Of a stretch of 64,000 nucleotides of DNA, positions 1 to 9,363 are shown piece after piece (within the stretch, counting starts at the first letter, position 1; each line of letters starts with the position of its first letter). The stretch is from NCBI RefSeq assembly GCF_030409755.1, contig NZ_JAUFQE010000001.1, positions 372,001 to 436,000 on the forward strand. Direction: 5' to 3'. The notes below the pieces were generated by a model. It was not told the DNA's origin. It ran no database searches and saw nothing but the letters and a program-made list of their open reading frames with translations. The DNA comes from Vibrio lentus (lineage in GTDB: Bacteria > Pseudomonadota > Gammaproteobacteria > Enterobacterales > Vibrionaceae). A program made the translations under genes and the position numbers.

Positions 1-911
1 TTTGCACCAGTAGCAGGGGAGAAGCTGTCTACAACGCCTTCGAGTGGTTGTCCCGGGAACGCATCTAATTCAACTTCTACGGATTGACCTTTATGAATGC
101 CGCTTAGCTGTGTCTCTTTGAAGTTAGCTTCAATCCACACTTGGTTGTTTGGTACTAAACTCATCAATGGCGCGCCTGCTTGAATCAACAAGCCTTCACG
201 TACGCTGCGTTTGCCAATTACACCATCTGCTGGCGCGTACACTTTGGTGTAATCAAGGTTAAGTTGTGCTTGATCTCTTTGCGCTTGAGCTTCAGTTACC
301 GATGCGTTTGCTTGTTCTATCTCACTAGCAATAACGGTTAATTGATCGTTGGTCGCAACGAGGTTTGCTTTTGCTTCTTCGAGATCTGCTTGAGTGACTT
401 TTTGCTGTGCGGCCATGCTGTCGACTTCATCTTGAGACGCGTAGTTACGTTTTAGTAAGCTACGAGAACGTACCACTTGCTGAATAGCACGTTCGTATTC
501 AGCTTGTGCGGAATCGACACGGCTTTCTGCTTGGTTAATTTTGCTACGTTGTAACGTTTGTTGTGCCACTAGATTTTTTACGTCTGATTGCACCACGCTT
601 AAATGGGCATTGGCTTGAGCGAGTGCTGACTGGTAATCACGGTCATCGATTTGAACCAACAAATCACCTTCTTTAACCGATTGGTTATCACTCACATAAG
701 ACTTAACGATATAGCCACTTACTTTAGGACTAATATTGGTAATGTCGCCTTGTAGGTAGGCATTGTCGGTTGACTCGAAGTACTGGCCATAGCCATACCA
801 ATATCCAGCGCCAGCTAAGCCCAATGACAGCATGATCGCAGTAGCAATAAGCGGTGCTTTTTTACGTTTTTTTGTGCTTACTGGTTGCGAAGCGTTGTTG
901 TTCTCTGTCAT
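1..911 (-). CDS. HlyD/EmrA-family membrane fusion protein, partial
   Basis: Periplasmic adaptor of a tripartite drug-efflux or secretion pump, anchored in the inner membrane and linking a permease to an outer-membrane channel. The start at 911 gives a basic cytoplasmic N-terminus (KKRKK), one membrane segment at about residues 22-40, then a biotinyl-lipoyl-like half (GDITNISPKVSGYI), a long Gln/Ala-rich coiled-coil hairpin, and the second lipoyl half (LDYTKVYAPADGVIG). The C-terminus lies beyond the left edge. By family, the partner would be a DHA2-type (EmrB-like) MFS permease just outside the window; that is inference. It is divergent from the LysR gene at 1039, which probably controls it. 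Confidence 0.9.
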   Translation of the reverse strand, partial: MTENNNASQPVSTKKRKKAPLIATAIMLSLGLAGAGYWYGYGQYFESTDNAYLQGDITNISPKVSGYIVKSYVSDNQSVKEGDLLVQIDDRDYQSALAQANAHLSVVQSDVKNLVAQQTLQRSKINQAESRVDSAQAEYERAIQQVVRSRSLLKRNYASQDEVDSMAAQQKVTQADLEEAKANLVATNDQLTVIASEIEQANASVTEAQAQRDQAQLNLDYTKVYAPADGVIGKRSVREGLLIQAGAPLMSLVPNNQVWIEANFKETQLSGIHKGQSVEVELDAFPGQPLEGVVDSFSPATGA

Positions 912-1038
912 TTCTCTTTCTCTTTTTGCTCTTATTTAGATGTAACGAATTGTAAATGAATCTCATTGATTGATAAGATAGGAAAAAAGAGAAACACTGT
1001 TGCAAAAATCTAACTAATAGCGAGTTTGGGAGATAAGT

Positions 1039-1941
1039 ATGGACTTGAATGCTGTGACTGTTTTTACACAAGTGGTTGATTGTGGGAGTTTTACGCATGC
1101 CGCTGAGGCGCTCAACATGACTAAATCAACCGTCAGCCGAAAACTGGCAGAGTTAGAACAGCATTTAGGTGTGAGGTTGATCACTCGTTCGACACGAAGT
1201 TTAGTGTTAACGCCAGAGGGTGAGCGCTTTTATCAGTCGAGTATGCAGATGCAAGAGATCATGAACCAAGCTGAGTTAGAGGTTTCTGCCAATCAAGACT
1301 TGATCAGAGGCCCTCTCAATGTGGTTCTTCCTGTCGAGCTTGGGCATCAAGTGTTAGCGCAATACATTCACAGTTTCTTAAAAGAACACCCGAATGTGAC
1401 TTTGAATTTGGAATTGACCAATCGAGAAGTCGACATCATTGCGGAGGGTATTGATCTATACGCGCAAATTGGTGAATTGGTGGATTCGAGTCTGGTGTCT
1501 CGATATCTCACCACTTCAAAAAGAACGCTTGTGGCAAGCCCTGAATATCTGGAACAGTTTGGAGAAATCAAAACGCCCTCAGACTTAAAATCTCCATTTC
1601 GTCTGATTGAAGTGGTAAATAAAGCTGCTCGTTTACCTAAGTGGCATTTGCAGTTGGAGGGAGGTGAGTCGGTATTGATCGATTTACCTTATCAGTTGAG
1701 GGTAAATACGATTACTGCGTGTCTTACTGCTTGTGTGGATGGACTTGGGTTAGCGGTGTTACCAGAGTTTATTTGTAGAGAGCACTTTAAGACGGGTAGG
1801 TTAGTTCGCCTATTGCCAGAATATGAGATGCCGGAAGTTTCAGTAAGCTTGGTTTATGCCGACAGACAACTGATGCCCAAGCGCAAAAAGGTATTCATTG
1901 ATTATCTACTCACGGCATTTCAAAGCCGCAAGCATGAGTAG
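1039..1941 (+). CDS. LysR-family transcriptional regulator
   Basis: 300-residue LysR-type regulator of usual length. The winged helix-turn-helix lies at about residues 1-60 (FTHAAEALNMTKSTVSRKLAELE) with the typical LGVRLITRSTRSLVLT wing, followed by a periplasmic-binding-protein-like effector domain from about residue 90. A good ribosome binding site (GGGAG) precedes the ATG. It is transcribed away from the adaptor gene ending at 911, with 127 bases between the two starts, the classic arrangement for a LysR protein regulating its divergent neighbour. The effector cannot be read from sequence; the closest general type is the CrgA/AaeR-like group often paired with efflux genes, which is inference. 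Confidence 0.93.
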   Translation: MDLNAVTVFTQVVDCGSFTHAAEALNMTKSTVSRKLAELEQHLGVRLITRSTRSLVLTPEGERFYQSSMQMQEIMNQAELEVSANQDLIRGPLNVVLPVELGHQVLAQYIHSFLKEHPNVTLNLELTNREVDIIAEGIDLYAQIGELVDSSLVSRYLTTSKRTLVASPEYLEQFGEIKTPSDLKSPFRLIEVVNKAARLPKWHLQLEGGESVLIDLPYQLRVNTITACLTACVDGLGLAVLPEFICREHFKTGRLVRLLPEYEMPEVSVSLVYADRQLMPKRKKVFIDYLLTAFQSRKHE

Positions 1942-1977
1942 CTTTTTTCTAACCACTCTTAAGTCGCGACACAAGTA

Positions 1978-2017
1978 TTCAGTTCTTTAGTCCGAAATAG
2001 AAAGCCAAAGAACTGAA
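1978..2017. repeat. Inverted repeat between convergent genes
   Basis: Arms of 11 bases (TTCAGTTCTTT and AAAGAACTGAA) separated by 18 bases lie between the ends of the LysR gene and the convergent glycosidase-like gene. It could act as a bidirectional terminator, but there is no clear T-tract on either side. Confidence 0.45.
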
Positions 2018-2047
2018 GAACTCACTAGCGAAAAAATAAGAGTTCGA

Positions 2048-4390
2048 TCAATTGAGCTCTGGTTTCCACTCTACGACTTGTCCATTACTTAATACGGCTT
2101 TGATAGACGTTGCCGCAACATCGACACCGTTTGGGTGAAATGCTTGGTCAGAGAAATTCGCGATGATCTTACTGCCATCATCAAACAGGGTTTGTTGAAC
2201 CTTACCGCTATTGTCTAACCATATGAAATCGACTAATTGTTTATCCCATAGCTGCTCATGTATTGGCTCAAATCCATCTTGATAGTGCTTCAAAGCCTTA
2301 AGCCTTGGGCTTGAACTCGATAACGCTTCATCTCGTGTTAAGTGAACCATCGCTGGCGTATTGTAAAGCATGGCAGTCAAATCACGATTGGCTTTTGCAT
2401 TGGTGAATTTCAAGCTGTCTGAATGCCAGTGGTGGGTGTTAATCACTTCGTCGTGAAATACGGCTTGGTATAGCGGAATTCGGTATTGAGACGAAAACAG
2501 CAATGACTTGTAGGGTTCTTTGACCTTAGCGGACTTGAAGAAAAAGTCAGGTTTATGGTCTGGATACCAACGACCCAAGTAATAAGGTGATTGGTGGTCT
2601 TCTTTCATTTCTTTATCTGACCAACCAAAGCCGACCGTTTCTAAGCCGTGTGCAAACGCGATGCCTTTTGTCGTCAGGCTATTGCCATCTTCAGAACCAA
2701 GCACCAAATCTGGTTGCTCGCTTAACCACTGCATTCGGTTATTGAAGGCAGAAAGCATATCCGACTCACTGCTGTTATCGCTGTAGTCCTCACGCGCCAT
2801 CGCAGTCGCATCAACATCTAGGAACAGGCTATTGAAGTGACCAAAACGCATGATGTCTACAGCGCGCTGTTTTACGTAACCCAAATGGCAATTCGGATTC
2901 AAGTAAAAACCGTTTCCTCGAAATCCTTTTTTCAAACTGCCATCCGCCATTTCAATAGCACAACTTTGACGCATCGGCTTTGGTAATTGGGCGGTTAGCC
3001 AGTTGTCATTGAGCTTCGCAGGAATGGCTGTGTTGTAGGAGTCATAGGTTCCAACCAGATAACCAGATTGTTTAGCCAGTTCAACGGCATTCGGTTGATA
3101 GAAAGCTGGTATCCAGTTATCGAAGCCTAACCAAAGCTTGTTTAATCCTGCTTTGTTCAGATTGTTGACCATATCCGATGATAAGGCTTGCCCCCAAGTT
3201 TCAGGTGCATTGAGATAAGAGGAAGCATGCTTAATCAACCAGCTTTTCTTGCTCTGAGCTGCGGTATGTTGAGCTTTAATGGTGTTATCAGCCAGTGTTG
3301 GTGTTGCAACAGGATACAAGCTTTGTAATGACTGGCTAATAGAGTCCAACAGCAGCTGTTTGTGATACTGGCTAAACCAATTTTTGCTTTTAGACAGAGG
3401 GGATAACTCTCGCTTTGCTTCACCTGAAATGTTTAATTGAGAGCCCTCGAGATACCAGGCTTTTAATCCCCACCAATCGCTCACATCTTGGATGCTCAAT
3501 GGGTCTTTACCAAACAGATAAACGTGGCTCGCACCAATTAGCTTGCTCACGTCAGGGCTACGCTTTTGCTTTTCGACAAGTGATTCGGAGAGTCCATTTT
3601 TAATGCGCCAATCTCGGTATTGTTTAGCGCCATCTAACCAAGAGTCTCCAAGTGTTATCCGAACCGTAAAAGGCTGTGATTGATTCAACGTTGTAAATTG
3701 GTGCGAAGCGCTCATATCAATCTTGGTCTTCTCATCAGAGGACGTGTCCGATGGCACATCCGATGGCGCATCAGAAAAGAACAATTGGTTGTTTGTCGGG
3801 TTAATCAACTGATAACTGATGAATTGATCGTTCTGTTGTACCGTCCAAAATTGCATTTTTAAGTCTTGAGTGGTGTTACTTCCTGAATGGTTTTCGACTA
3901 AGTAATTGGCCCATTGCTTGTTGTTGGTCGGTACGCGAATCCCCTCACTAAAGGGCAGAAATAGAGTCTGAGTTTGTTGTTCTGCTAGGTCAAACCAAAC
4001 GAGTTCAATGGGGTGATTTCGCTTTACCTGTGTGTTTGAAGGTAAGGTGAATTGGACGAGAAGATTATCTTGCTTCAACTCAGCTTCAACATTGATTCCG
4101 CTCGGCATGAGTGTCCAAGATGCCTTGGTTTTTGAGTTTATGACTAGGTGAGTAACTTTTTGAGGTTGACGATCAACGGTCAAAGCAGTGCTATTCACGC
4201 TTAAGCCATTCCAATCTATCGCTAATGTTTTTGTTGAAATCGACACTATGTTGTTGGCGTTGTTGGTGGTGTGGCTATTGCTTATAAGGGCGATTTGATT
4301 ATCTTGTGCGTTTGCAGAGAGCGCACAAGTCGTGAATAGAGCCGCAATAGCAAAAGACGTAAAATTAAGTTGATGACGAACGTTGACCAT
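2048..4390 (-). CDS. Secreted glycoside hydrolase-like protein (GH101/GH129-related)
   Basis: 780-residue exported protein with a signal peptide at about residues 1-28 (cleavage near ANA|QD). The first ~270 residues look like a beta-sandwich; the rest resembles a TIM-barrel glycosidase, with acidic barrel-end segments such as LFLDVDAT and LGSEDGN and aromatic-rich loops. I assign it tentatively to the glycosidase family related to GH101/GH129 (Pfam Glyco_hydro_129); substrate unknown. A low-complexity Ser/Asp/Pro stretch near residues 207-218 comes from a short DNA repeat. It lies 119 bases downstream of the DUF2861-like gene on the same strand, so it may belong to the kinase operon or its regulon. 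The ribosome binding site is weak and the exact start is less certain. Confidence 0.7.
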   Translation of the reverse strand: MVNVRHQLNFTSFAIAALFTTCALSANAQDNQIALISNSHTTNNANNIVSISTKTLAIDWNGLSVNSTALTVDRQPQKVTHLVINSKTKASWTLMPSGINVEAELKQDNLLVQFTLPSNTQVKRNHPIELVWFDLAEQQTQTLFLPFSEGIRVPTNNKQWANYLVENHSGSNTTQDLKMQFWTVQQNDQFISYQLINPTNNQLFFSDAPSDVPSDTSSDEKTKIDMSASHQFTTLNQSQPFTVRITLGDSWLDGAKQYRDWRIKNGLSESLVEKQKRSPDVSKLIGASHVYLFGKDPLSIQDVSDWWGLKAWYLEGSQLNISGEAKRELSPLSKSKNWFSQYHKQLLLDSISQSLQSLYPVATPTLADNTIKAQHTAAQSKKSWLIKHASSYLNAPETWGQALSSDMVNNLNKAGLNKLWLGFDNWIPAFYQPNAVELAKQSGYLVGTYDSYNTAIPAKLNDNWLTAQLPKPMRQSCAIEMADGSLKKGFRGNGFYLNPNCHLGYVKQRAVDIMRFGHFNSLFLDVDATAMAREDYSDNSSESDMLSAFNNRMQWLSEQPDLVLGSEDGNSLTTKGIAFAHGLETVGFGWSDKEMKEDHQSPYYLGRWYPDHKPDFFFKSAKVKEPYKSLLFSSQYRIPLYQAVFHDEVINTHHWHSDSLKFTNAKANRDLTAMLYNTPAMVHLTRDEALSSSSPRLKALKHYQDGFEPIHEQLWDKQLVDFIWLDNSGKVQQTLFDDGSKIIANFSDQAFHPNGVDVAATSIKAVLSNGQVVEWKPELN

Positions 4391-4509
4391 ATCTAGATTC
4401 CGTAAAGGGTAAGTACGGTCATTACACCCAAGTCGCGTTGGTGTTTTGTCACCTATATGTCTCTATTCTTTCCCTTAGGCGTTTAATGCCATTGTATAGC
4501 GAGCTTAAC

Positions 4510-5328
4510 TTAGAAAGGCATCGCGACACGCTGGACATATTGGATTTCAATCGCACCTTGGTATTCAAACATTTCAACCGATGCACTCAAATGTTTGGCT
4601 TTAGTTGCCGAAGGGCTTTCTGTCGGAACTGTTGTTTCAAGTGACTTGATTGGTACCTTGAAACCTAACATGTCGTAGTTTTCATCAAACCATTGCCAAC
4701 TCACATTGGTGTCCGGGCAGTTGTCGATCACCTTGGGTGGCGTTACCACAATGCGCGGGTCGTTGAGTTTGCTTTCGAGTGTTAGCCATCGCTTGTTATC
4801 GTCTAAAGCAACAATAATAGGGTAGTTGTTCGAACCTATCGTTAACTGATAAACACCCGATTCCGGTTTGATGAACATCTCACTGGTTTCGATCTCTTGA
4901 TATTCGACATCTGAATTGAGTTGCCCGTCGATAACCACTTTCCCCTGAGGTGAAACCAAAGAGATACGCTGTGTTTGATCGTCTACTGCTTTATTCAACT
5001 GCTCCGCAGACACTTTAATCTGATAGCCTTGTGATGAAAGACCGTGGCGTTTGATAAAGCTGACTTGGATGTGATTGTTGGGTGCAGCGCTTTGTTCAAG
5101 AGTGGTTCCACATTGAGTTCGACTTAGTATTTCTTGTTTAACGGGCAGCCAAAGCTGACTATTAAGCTCTGCCTGATCAAGCGCGATTTGAAGTTCTTGC
5201 CATGCCACTTGCGGCTGATTATCGAGCAGCGATTGATAGGTGTGTTGCAATGGCGTGTTTGTAAACCAAGCCGCATTACACGCAAAGGGTAATGTGCAGA
5301 ACAGTGCTGTTAGAGAGCTTACTTTCAT
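4510..5328 (-). CDS. DUF2861-like periplasmic protein of the VxrAB/VbrKR operon
   Basis: 272-residue protein with a signal peptide (residues 1-19, cleavage near CNA|AW). No catalytic motif is evident; the middle (residues ~95-190) reads as beta-rich with conserved-looking Trp and Pro. It matches what I recall as the DUF2861 family found next to the Vxr kinase in vibrios. Its ATG overlaps the response regulator stop codon by 4 bases (ATGA), so it is translationally coupled and in the same operon. Context suggests an accessory envelope protein for the sensory system, possibly the counterpart of V. cholerae VxrC, D or E; which one cannot be settled here. Confidence 0.75.
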   Translation of the reverse strand: MKVSSLTALFCTLPFACNAAWFTNTPLQHTYQSLLDNQPQVAWQELQIALDQAELNSQLWLPVKQEILSRTQCGTTLEQSAAPNNHIQVSFIKRHGLSSQGYQIKVSAEQLNKAVDDQTQRISLVSPQGKVVIDGQLNSDVEYQEIETSEMFIKPESGVYQLTIGSNNYPIIVALDDNKRWLTLESKLNDPRIVVTPPKVIDNCPDTNVSWQWFDENYDMLGFKVPIKSLETTVPTESPSATKAKHLSASVEMFEYQGAIEIQYVQRVAMPF

Positions 5329-5975
5329 TGTGATTCCCCAGCCAAACGATAACCAACTCCACGATGCGTCTCTAGATTTAGCGTTGGTAGCTTTTGACGT
5401 AAACGCAGTATGTGGTTATCAACGGTTCTTGTGCTTGGGAATGCTTGATAACCCCAAATTTTATTGAGCAACTCATCTCGGTGAAACACACGACTTTGGT
5501 TCTGAATAAACAGTACCAAGAGCTGAAACTCTTTAGGTTTCAACGTGATTGGACTTTCATCCAGATAAGCGATCCGTTCCGACAAGTTGATTTGGATATT
5601 AGCGTAATTTAAGTGGCTAACACCTAACGGCCGAAGCTGCGTAATGACTCTAGCAAGCAATTCATCGTTCGAAAATGGCTTAGTCACGTAATCTTTGGCG
5701 CCTGCCATTAAACCTTCAACACGTTGTTGAACTTCAACTTTGGCGGTCAACACTATTACAGGTAGCGCTTTGAGTAGTAACCAATTCGGTAAGTGTCGCA
5801 AGCTATCGCCGTCTTCAAGTTGTCGGTCAAGCACCACGAGATCGGCACGTAACCACAGCTTACTGGCACTCTGAGCATCTTGCACCCAAAGGCATTGATA
5901 ACCATTGGACTCAAAGAAGCTGACGAGGCCTTGCCCAAGCAGTGGGTCGTCTTCAATCAGCAGTAGGGTGTTCAT
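5325..5975 (-). CDS. vxrB: OmpR-family response regulator (VxrB/VbrR/WigR-like)
   Basis: 216-residue response regulator. Receiver domain at residues 1-115 with the acidic pair E8-D9-D10, phosphoacceptor Asp50 (VVLDRQL), and Thr/Lys of LTAK and VTKPF; winged-helix DNA-binding domain at ~125-216 ending GVGYRLAGE. The start at 5975 (MNTLLLIEDD) is preferred over an in-frame upstream start at 6029 because the receiver fold begins there; it overlaps the kinase gene end by 23 bases. By family and operon order this matches VxrB of V. cholerae, reported to control type VI secretion, cell-wall homeostasis and biofilm, and VbrR of V. parahaemolyticus, reported to control a beta-lactamase. Equivalence is inferred from architecture. 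Confidence 0.88.
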   Translation of the reverse strand: MNTLLLIEDDPLLGQGLVSFFESNGYQCLWVQDAQSASKLWLRADLVVLDRQLEDGDSLRHLPNWLLLKALPVIVLTAKVEVQQRVEGLMAGAKDYVTKPFSNDELLARVITQLRPLGVSHLNYANIQINLSERIAYLDESPITLKPKEFQLLVLFIQNQSRVFHRDELLNKIWGYQAFPSTRTVDNHILRLRQKLPTLNLETHRGVGYRLAGESQ

Positions 5976-7362
5976 AAGCGATTTCCAAAATACATCGGGT
6001 TGGATTACGGAGAATGATGAGACGGCCATTCGCTTGCTTCATCAAGTGTTCGACAATAGTCAGGCCTATGCCCATATTATCTTGTTTGTGATTGCCGCAC
6101 GGTGTTGTTCTTGAAATAAGTCGTTGTATCAAAGAGGGGAAGTGACCCTCATCTTGTACCTCGATTCTCAGTTTATCTGCAAGGGAGACCTTAACTAAAA
6201 CCTTACCTTGTCCGTGCTGCTTGGCATTCTTGATCAAGTTATCTAAACAGATGGTTAGCCAGTAATAAGGCAGGTTAAGTTCAACATCTCTTGCTTCACA
6301 TTGATAAGCAATATTGTGCTTTTCGCAGACATGGTCGAGCCACTCTTCCAATGATGCATTTTGCTTCAACAAAGGTTCGGACTGATCCGAACTTAGATAC
6401 ACTTTGCTGTTTTCGGTGAGCTGAGAAAGCCTTTGATAGTCTGAGATTAAACGCCAAACTGCCCCTTGGGTCTCATCGGGAAAATCGTCGTAACGATTTC
6501 TGAACATCTCGACAGTTAGACCTAGGCTAGTAATTGGTGTGCGCAGTTCATGAGTAAGAAGCTGTAAAATGAACTGCCTCTCTTTTCGTTGTTTTGTTCT
6601 TAGGTATAAGACTCTGCCGAGTCCGGATAACAATGTAAACAGCAATGTAAAGATCAGAGTTTTCATGATCAGGTTGTCGTTGCTTGACTCGCTCAGGCAC
6701 AGGTTACTGTAACGAAAAGAACAGCTTTCACCTGACAAGGTCACTTCTTGTTGCTCGGCAATAGGCTTCCAAATCTCCGATGGAATCGCTTTCCAACCTT
6801 GTTCGCCACTCAACCAAAGCACATCACCTTGTTGCCAAGCGCGGTATCCATTGAGCAGTGCTTCTCTGCCTTGTGCGGTTAAGTTTTCTAGCTTGGAAAA
6901 TAACGGATGCAAAGGATTACTGATACTCAAAAACGGATGAATCTGCTCACTGTTTTCTGGGTAACGAGCTACGTAACGATCAGCGAAGCTACCACCTGCA
7001 GGGTGTCGTTTTGAGTGTGCCGCGAACCAGATTGAATCCAAAGGTTGTTGCTGACACACAGCGAGTTCGAATTCGATGGCATCGTTCAAAGAAGGGTTGG
7101 CACTTTCAATCGCTCGGCAGTGATCTTGTATCGAGGCTAGTGCGGCGATGTCTTCCCAACTGAATTTGTTGAAATCCGGGTAGCGGCTGCTTTCCTGAAG
7201 AAGTGCTTTCGGGTATTGGGTTAACTCTTTCTGAGAAACTGAGATAGGAGACGATTGCCAGCTCAATTGATACAGAGTTTGCCACTTGTCTTGCAAACTT
7301 TGGGCATTGGCTAGCGTAGGGAGCCAAAGGGTCAAACAAAGGGCTAATGTCAGCCTGCGCAT
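5953..7362 (-). CDS. vxrA: Envelope-stress sensor histidine kinase (VxrA/VbrK/WigK-like, DUF3404 sensor)
   Basis: 469-residue inner-membrane sensor kinase and first gene of the operon. It has a signal sequence (1-21), a helical, Trp-rich periplasmic sensor at ~22-230 (DUF3404 type, from memory), one membrane segment at ~232-253, an H-box with His271 (THELRTP), an N-box (LDNLIKNAKQHG) and a G2 box (NMGIGLTIVEHL). The sensor contains Cys residues at 82, 102, 213 and 221. The G1 box reads DEGHFP instead of the usual DxGxG, so the ATP lid is unusual although the other motifs are intact. In V. parahaemolyticus the relative VbrK is reported to sense beta-lactams; in V. cholerae VxrA/WigK responds to cell-wall damage. 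Confidence 0.88.
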   Translation of the reverse strand: MRRLTLALCLTLWLPTLANAQSLQDKWQTLYQLSWQSSPISVSQKELTQYPKALLQESSRYPDFNKFSWEDIAALASIQDHCRAIESANPSLNDAIEFELAVCQQQPLDSIWFAAHSKRHPAGGSFADRYVARYPENSEQIHPFLSISNPLHPLFSKLENLTAQGREALLNGYRAWQQGDVLWLSGEQGWKAIPSEIWKPIAEQQEVTLSGESCSFRYSNLCLSESSNDNLIMKTLIFTLLFTLLSGLGRVLYLRTKQRKERQFILQLLTHELRTPITSLGLTVEMFRNRYDDFPDETQGAVWRLISDYQRLSQLTENSKVYLSSDQSEPLLKQNASLEEWLDHVCEKHNIAYQCEARDVELNLPYYWLTICLDNLIKNAKQHGQGKVLVKVSLADKLRIEVQDEGHFPSLIQRLISRTTPCGNHKQDNMGIGLTIVEHLMKQANGRLIILRNPTRCILEIAYEHPTAD

Positions 7363-7802
7363 CCAGTCATTCTCGTTAAAAGTTGTTGGGGTGAGTCTAA
7401 ATTGTTTTGGTTAAGTTTTGTAACCTGAATGTCAACAAGTGCACTTTTGTTTAAAATTGTGATTAGCATGCCAATCAATCATCGTGAACTTGGTAAGTTC
7501 TGAAATCGGCACCATCAAATTGAACCTATCGACGAACCATACGCAACGAAAAGATAGATAAAGAAATTACGATATCAAACCCACATAAAAAACATATAAA
7601 ACACCCACAAGCCACATCTGAAATTTTTATTTAAGCAATTGAGTTGTATCGTTTTATTTAATTGTAATGACGTTTTTATTCGATTGTGATGTTAGTGATC
7701 TTATTGGTCGCTAAAGTGACCTCATCAAAACGCACCCACTATATATGTTGGCAAATATTAGGGGGGAGCAGTGACTCATTTTAATTGACGTAAAGGTTAC
7801 TC
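7363..7802. other. Divergent intergenic region, kinase operon and amidohydrolase
   Basis: 440 bases without a gene, AT-rich toward the amidohydrolase. It must hold the promoters of the minus-strand kinase operon and of the plus-strand amidohydrolase. A ribosome binding site (AAAGG) lies 6 bases before the ATG at 7803. TGTGAT-like half sites occur near 7460 and 7686 but neither has a good second arm, so I do not call a CRP site. Confidence 0.5.
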
Positions 7803-9128
7803 ATGAAAAAATTATTGGCATGCGCCATCTTGCTTGCAGTCCAAACTCCTAGCTTCGCTTCGGACATTCTTATTCAGGATGTGGACATCTTTGACGGCAC
7901 ATCAAAGCAACTACAGAAGAACATGGATGTGATCATTGAAGACAATATCATCAAACAAATTGGCGAAGACTTAGCAGCACTGCCAAACATGACGATTATT
8001 AATGGTGAAGGGAAAACCATGACTCCCGGACTCATCGACAACCATTGGCACTCAACGCTCGGACTCCCTTTAGGCCAACTTTTACGAGCACCAAACCAAT
8101 ACGTTGATGCGATTGCGGTAGATGAACTTGGAGACATGTTACTTCGTGGTGTCACAACGATTCGAGATGCGGCAGGGAATTCCGCTGGGTTGAAAATGGC
8201 CATCGACAATAAGTTCATACCGGGGCCTAGAATCTATCCATCACAGGCTCTGATTGGCCAATATTCAGGGCATATTGATTTCAGAAACCCGAACTTCTTA
8301 CCTAAAGAGTGGGGTGGTCCAGTAGACCCAATCGAACAGATGGGCATTGGTATTTTAGCGAACGGCACCGATGAAGTATTGGCAGCTGCACGTAACAACC
8401 TGTACCAAGGTGCCACACAAATCAAAATGGCCGTAACGGGTGGTGTTAGCTCTACCACAGATCCGCTATACGTGAACGAATACACGTTGGAAGAGATAGA
8501 AGCGGCAGTGAAAGTTGCCTCTGACTACGGTACTTATGTGATGGTTCATGCTCACTCTTCGGAAGGCATTCAAAGAGCCATCAAAGCGGGTGTAAAAACC
8601 ATCGAGCATGCGGCAATGGCCGATGAAGAGACATTCGCAATGATTGCCAACAGAGGGCTTTATACTTCGATCCAAGTGTTAGTGTTCAAACAGCTGCTCG
8701 ACACGATAGATAAAAACGACCCACGTTACCCTAAAGCTAAGCAAGGTTGGGATAATCTAGACAATATCTTTGACCATATTAAGAAATACAATGTTAAGAC
8801 GGGTTGGGGAACCGATTTGTTGGAAGGTTTAGATAACCGAGAGCAACAACTACAGGACTTGGCTTTACGTGAAAAGTGGTTCACACCAGCAGAGATCTTG
8901 ATTCAAGCGACGGGTACTAACAGCGAAATCCTACAACTGACTGGCAAACGCAACCCTTATGGCAAAGTGGGCGTAATTGAGGAAGGAGCAATGGCTGACG
9001 TACTTCTGTATTCGGCTAACCCATTGGATGATATAAACATCGTGGCTCAACCAAAAACGTACCTATCAACCATTATCAAAGATGGAGAGATAGTGAAAAT
9101 TGAAGGTGAAGTCGTTTCGTATTACTAA
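7803..9128 (+). CDS. Secreted metal-dependent amidohydrolase
   Basis: 441-residue exported member of the amidohydrolase superfamily, imidazolonepropionase/Xaa-Pro dipeptidase-like branch. Signal peptide at residues 1-19 (cleavage near SFA|SD). Visible metal-site elements in order: DNHWHS (first metal His pair, with N replacing the more usual G before HWH), the strand containing QIKMAVTGG (candidate carboxylated Lys), VHAHS, TIEHA and GWGTDLL (catalytic Asp). The final ~60 residues (GKVGVIEEGAMADVLLY) form the small beta domain shared by this superfamily. Substrate cannot be read from sequence; relatives cleave N-acyl amino acids, Xaa-Pro dipeptides or lactones. A clear terminator follows. It is divergent from the sensor kinase operon. 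Confidence 0.88.
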   Translation: MKKLLACAILLAVQTPSFASDILIQDVDIFDGTSKQLQKNMDVIIEDNIIKQIGEDLAALPNMTIINGEGKTMTPGLIDNHWHSTLGLPLGQLLRAPNQYVDAIAVDELGDMLLRGVTTIRDAAGNSAGLKMAIDNKFIPGPRIYPSQALIGQYSGHIDFRNPNFLPKEWGGPVDPIEQMGIGILANGTDEVLAAARNNLYQGATQIKMAVTGGVSSTTDPLYVNEYTLEEIEAAVKVASDYGTYVMVHAHSSEGIQRAIKAGVKTIEHAAMADEETFAMIANRGLYTSIQVLVFKQLLDTIDKNDPRYPKAKQGWDNLDNIFDHIKKYNVKTGWGTDLLEGLDNREQQLQDLALREKWFTPAEILIQATGTNSEILQLTGKRNPYGKVGVIEEGAMADVLLYSANPLDDINIVAQPKTYLSTIIKDGEIVKIEGEVVSYY

Positions 9129-9154
9129 GCCACTGAAAAATCGCACTTAAGGAT

Positions 9155-9192
9155 CAACCGGAACGTTTTAATACTTCCGGTTGTTTTGCTTT
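9155..9192 (+). terminator. Rho-independent terminator of the amidohydrolase gene
   Basis: Stem CAACCGGAA / TTCCGGTTG with an 11-base loop followed by a T-rich run. Confidence 0.8.
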
Positions 9193-9363
9193 TGTTTTCT
9201 TTTTGTTTCGTTGGTTCTGTTCGTTATAGAGCCCTGACTAAATTGGGATGAAATCAAAAAGTATCATTGGTTGCTTATATTTGAGTTAATATGATACTTA
9301 ATGTTGGGCGCGTTCCTGTGTGAGTAAATATACTTAACTCATACCTAATCAGAGGAACACATC

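Noticed and set aside
7455..7700. CRP sites in the kinase/amidohydrolase intergenic region
   Set aside because: Only TGTGAT half-sites, no matching second arm at the right spacing.
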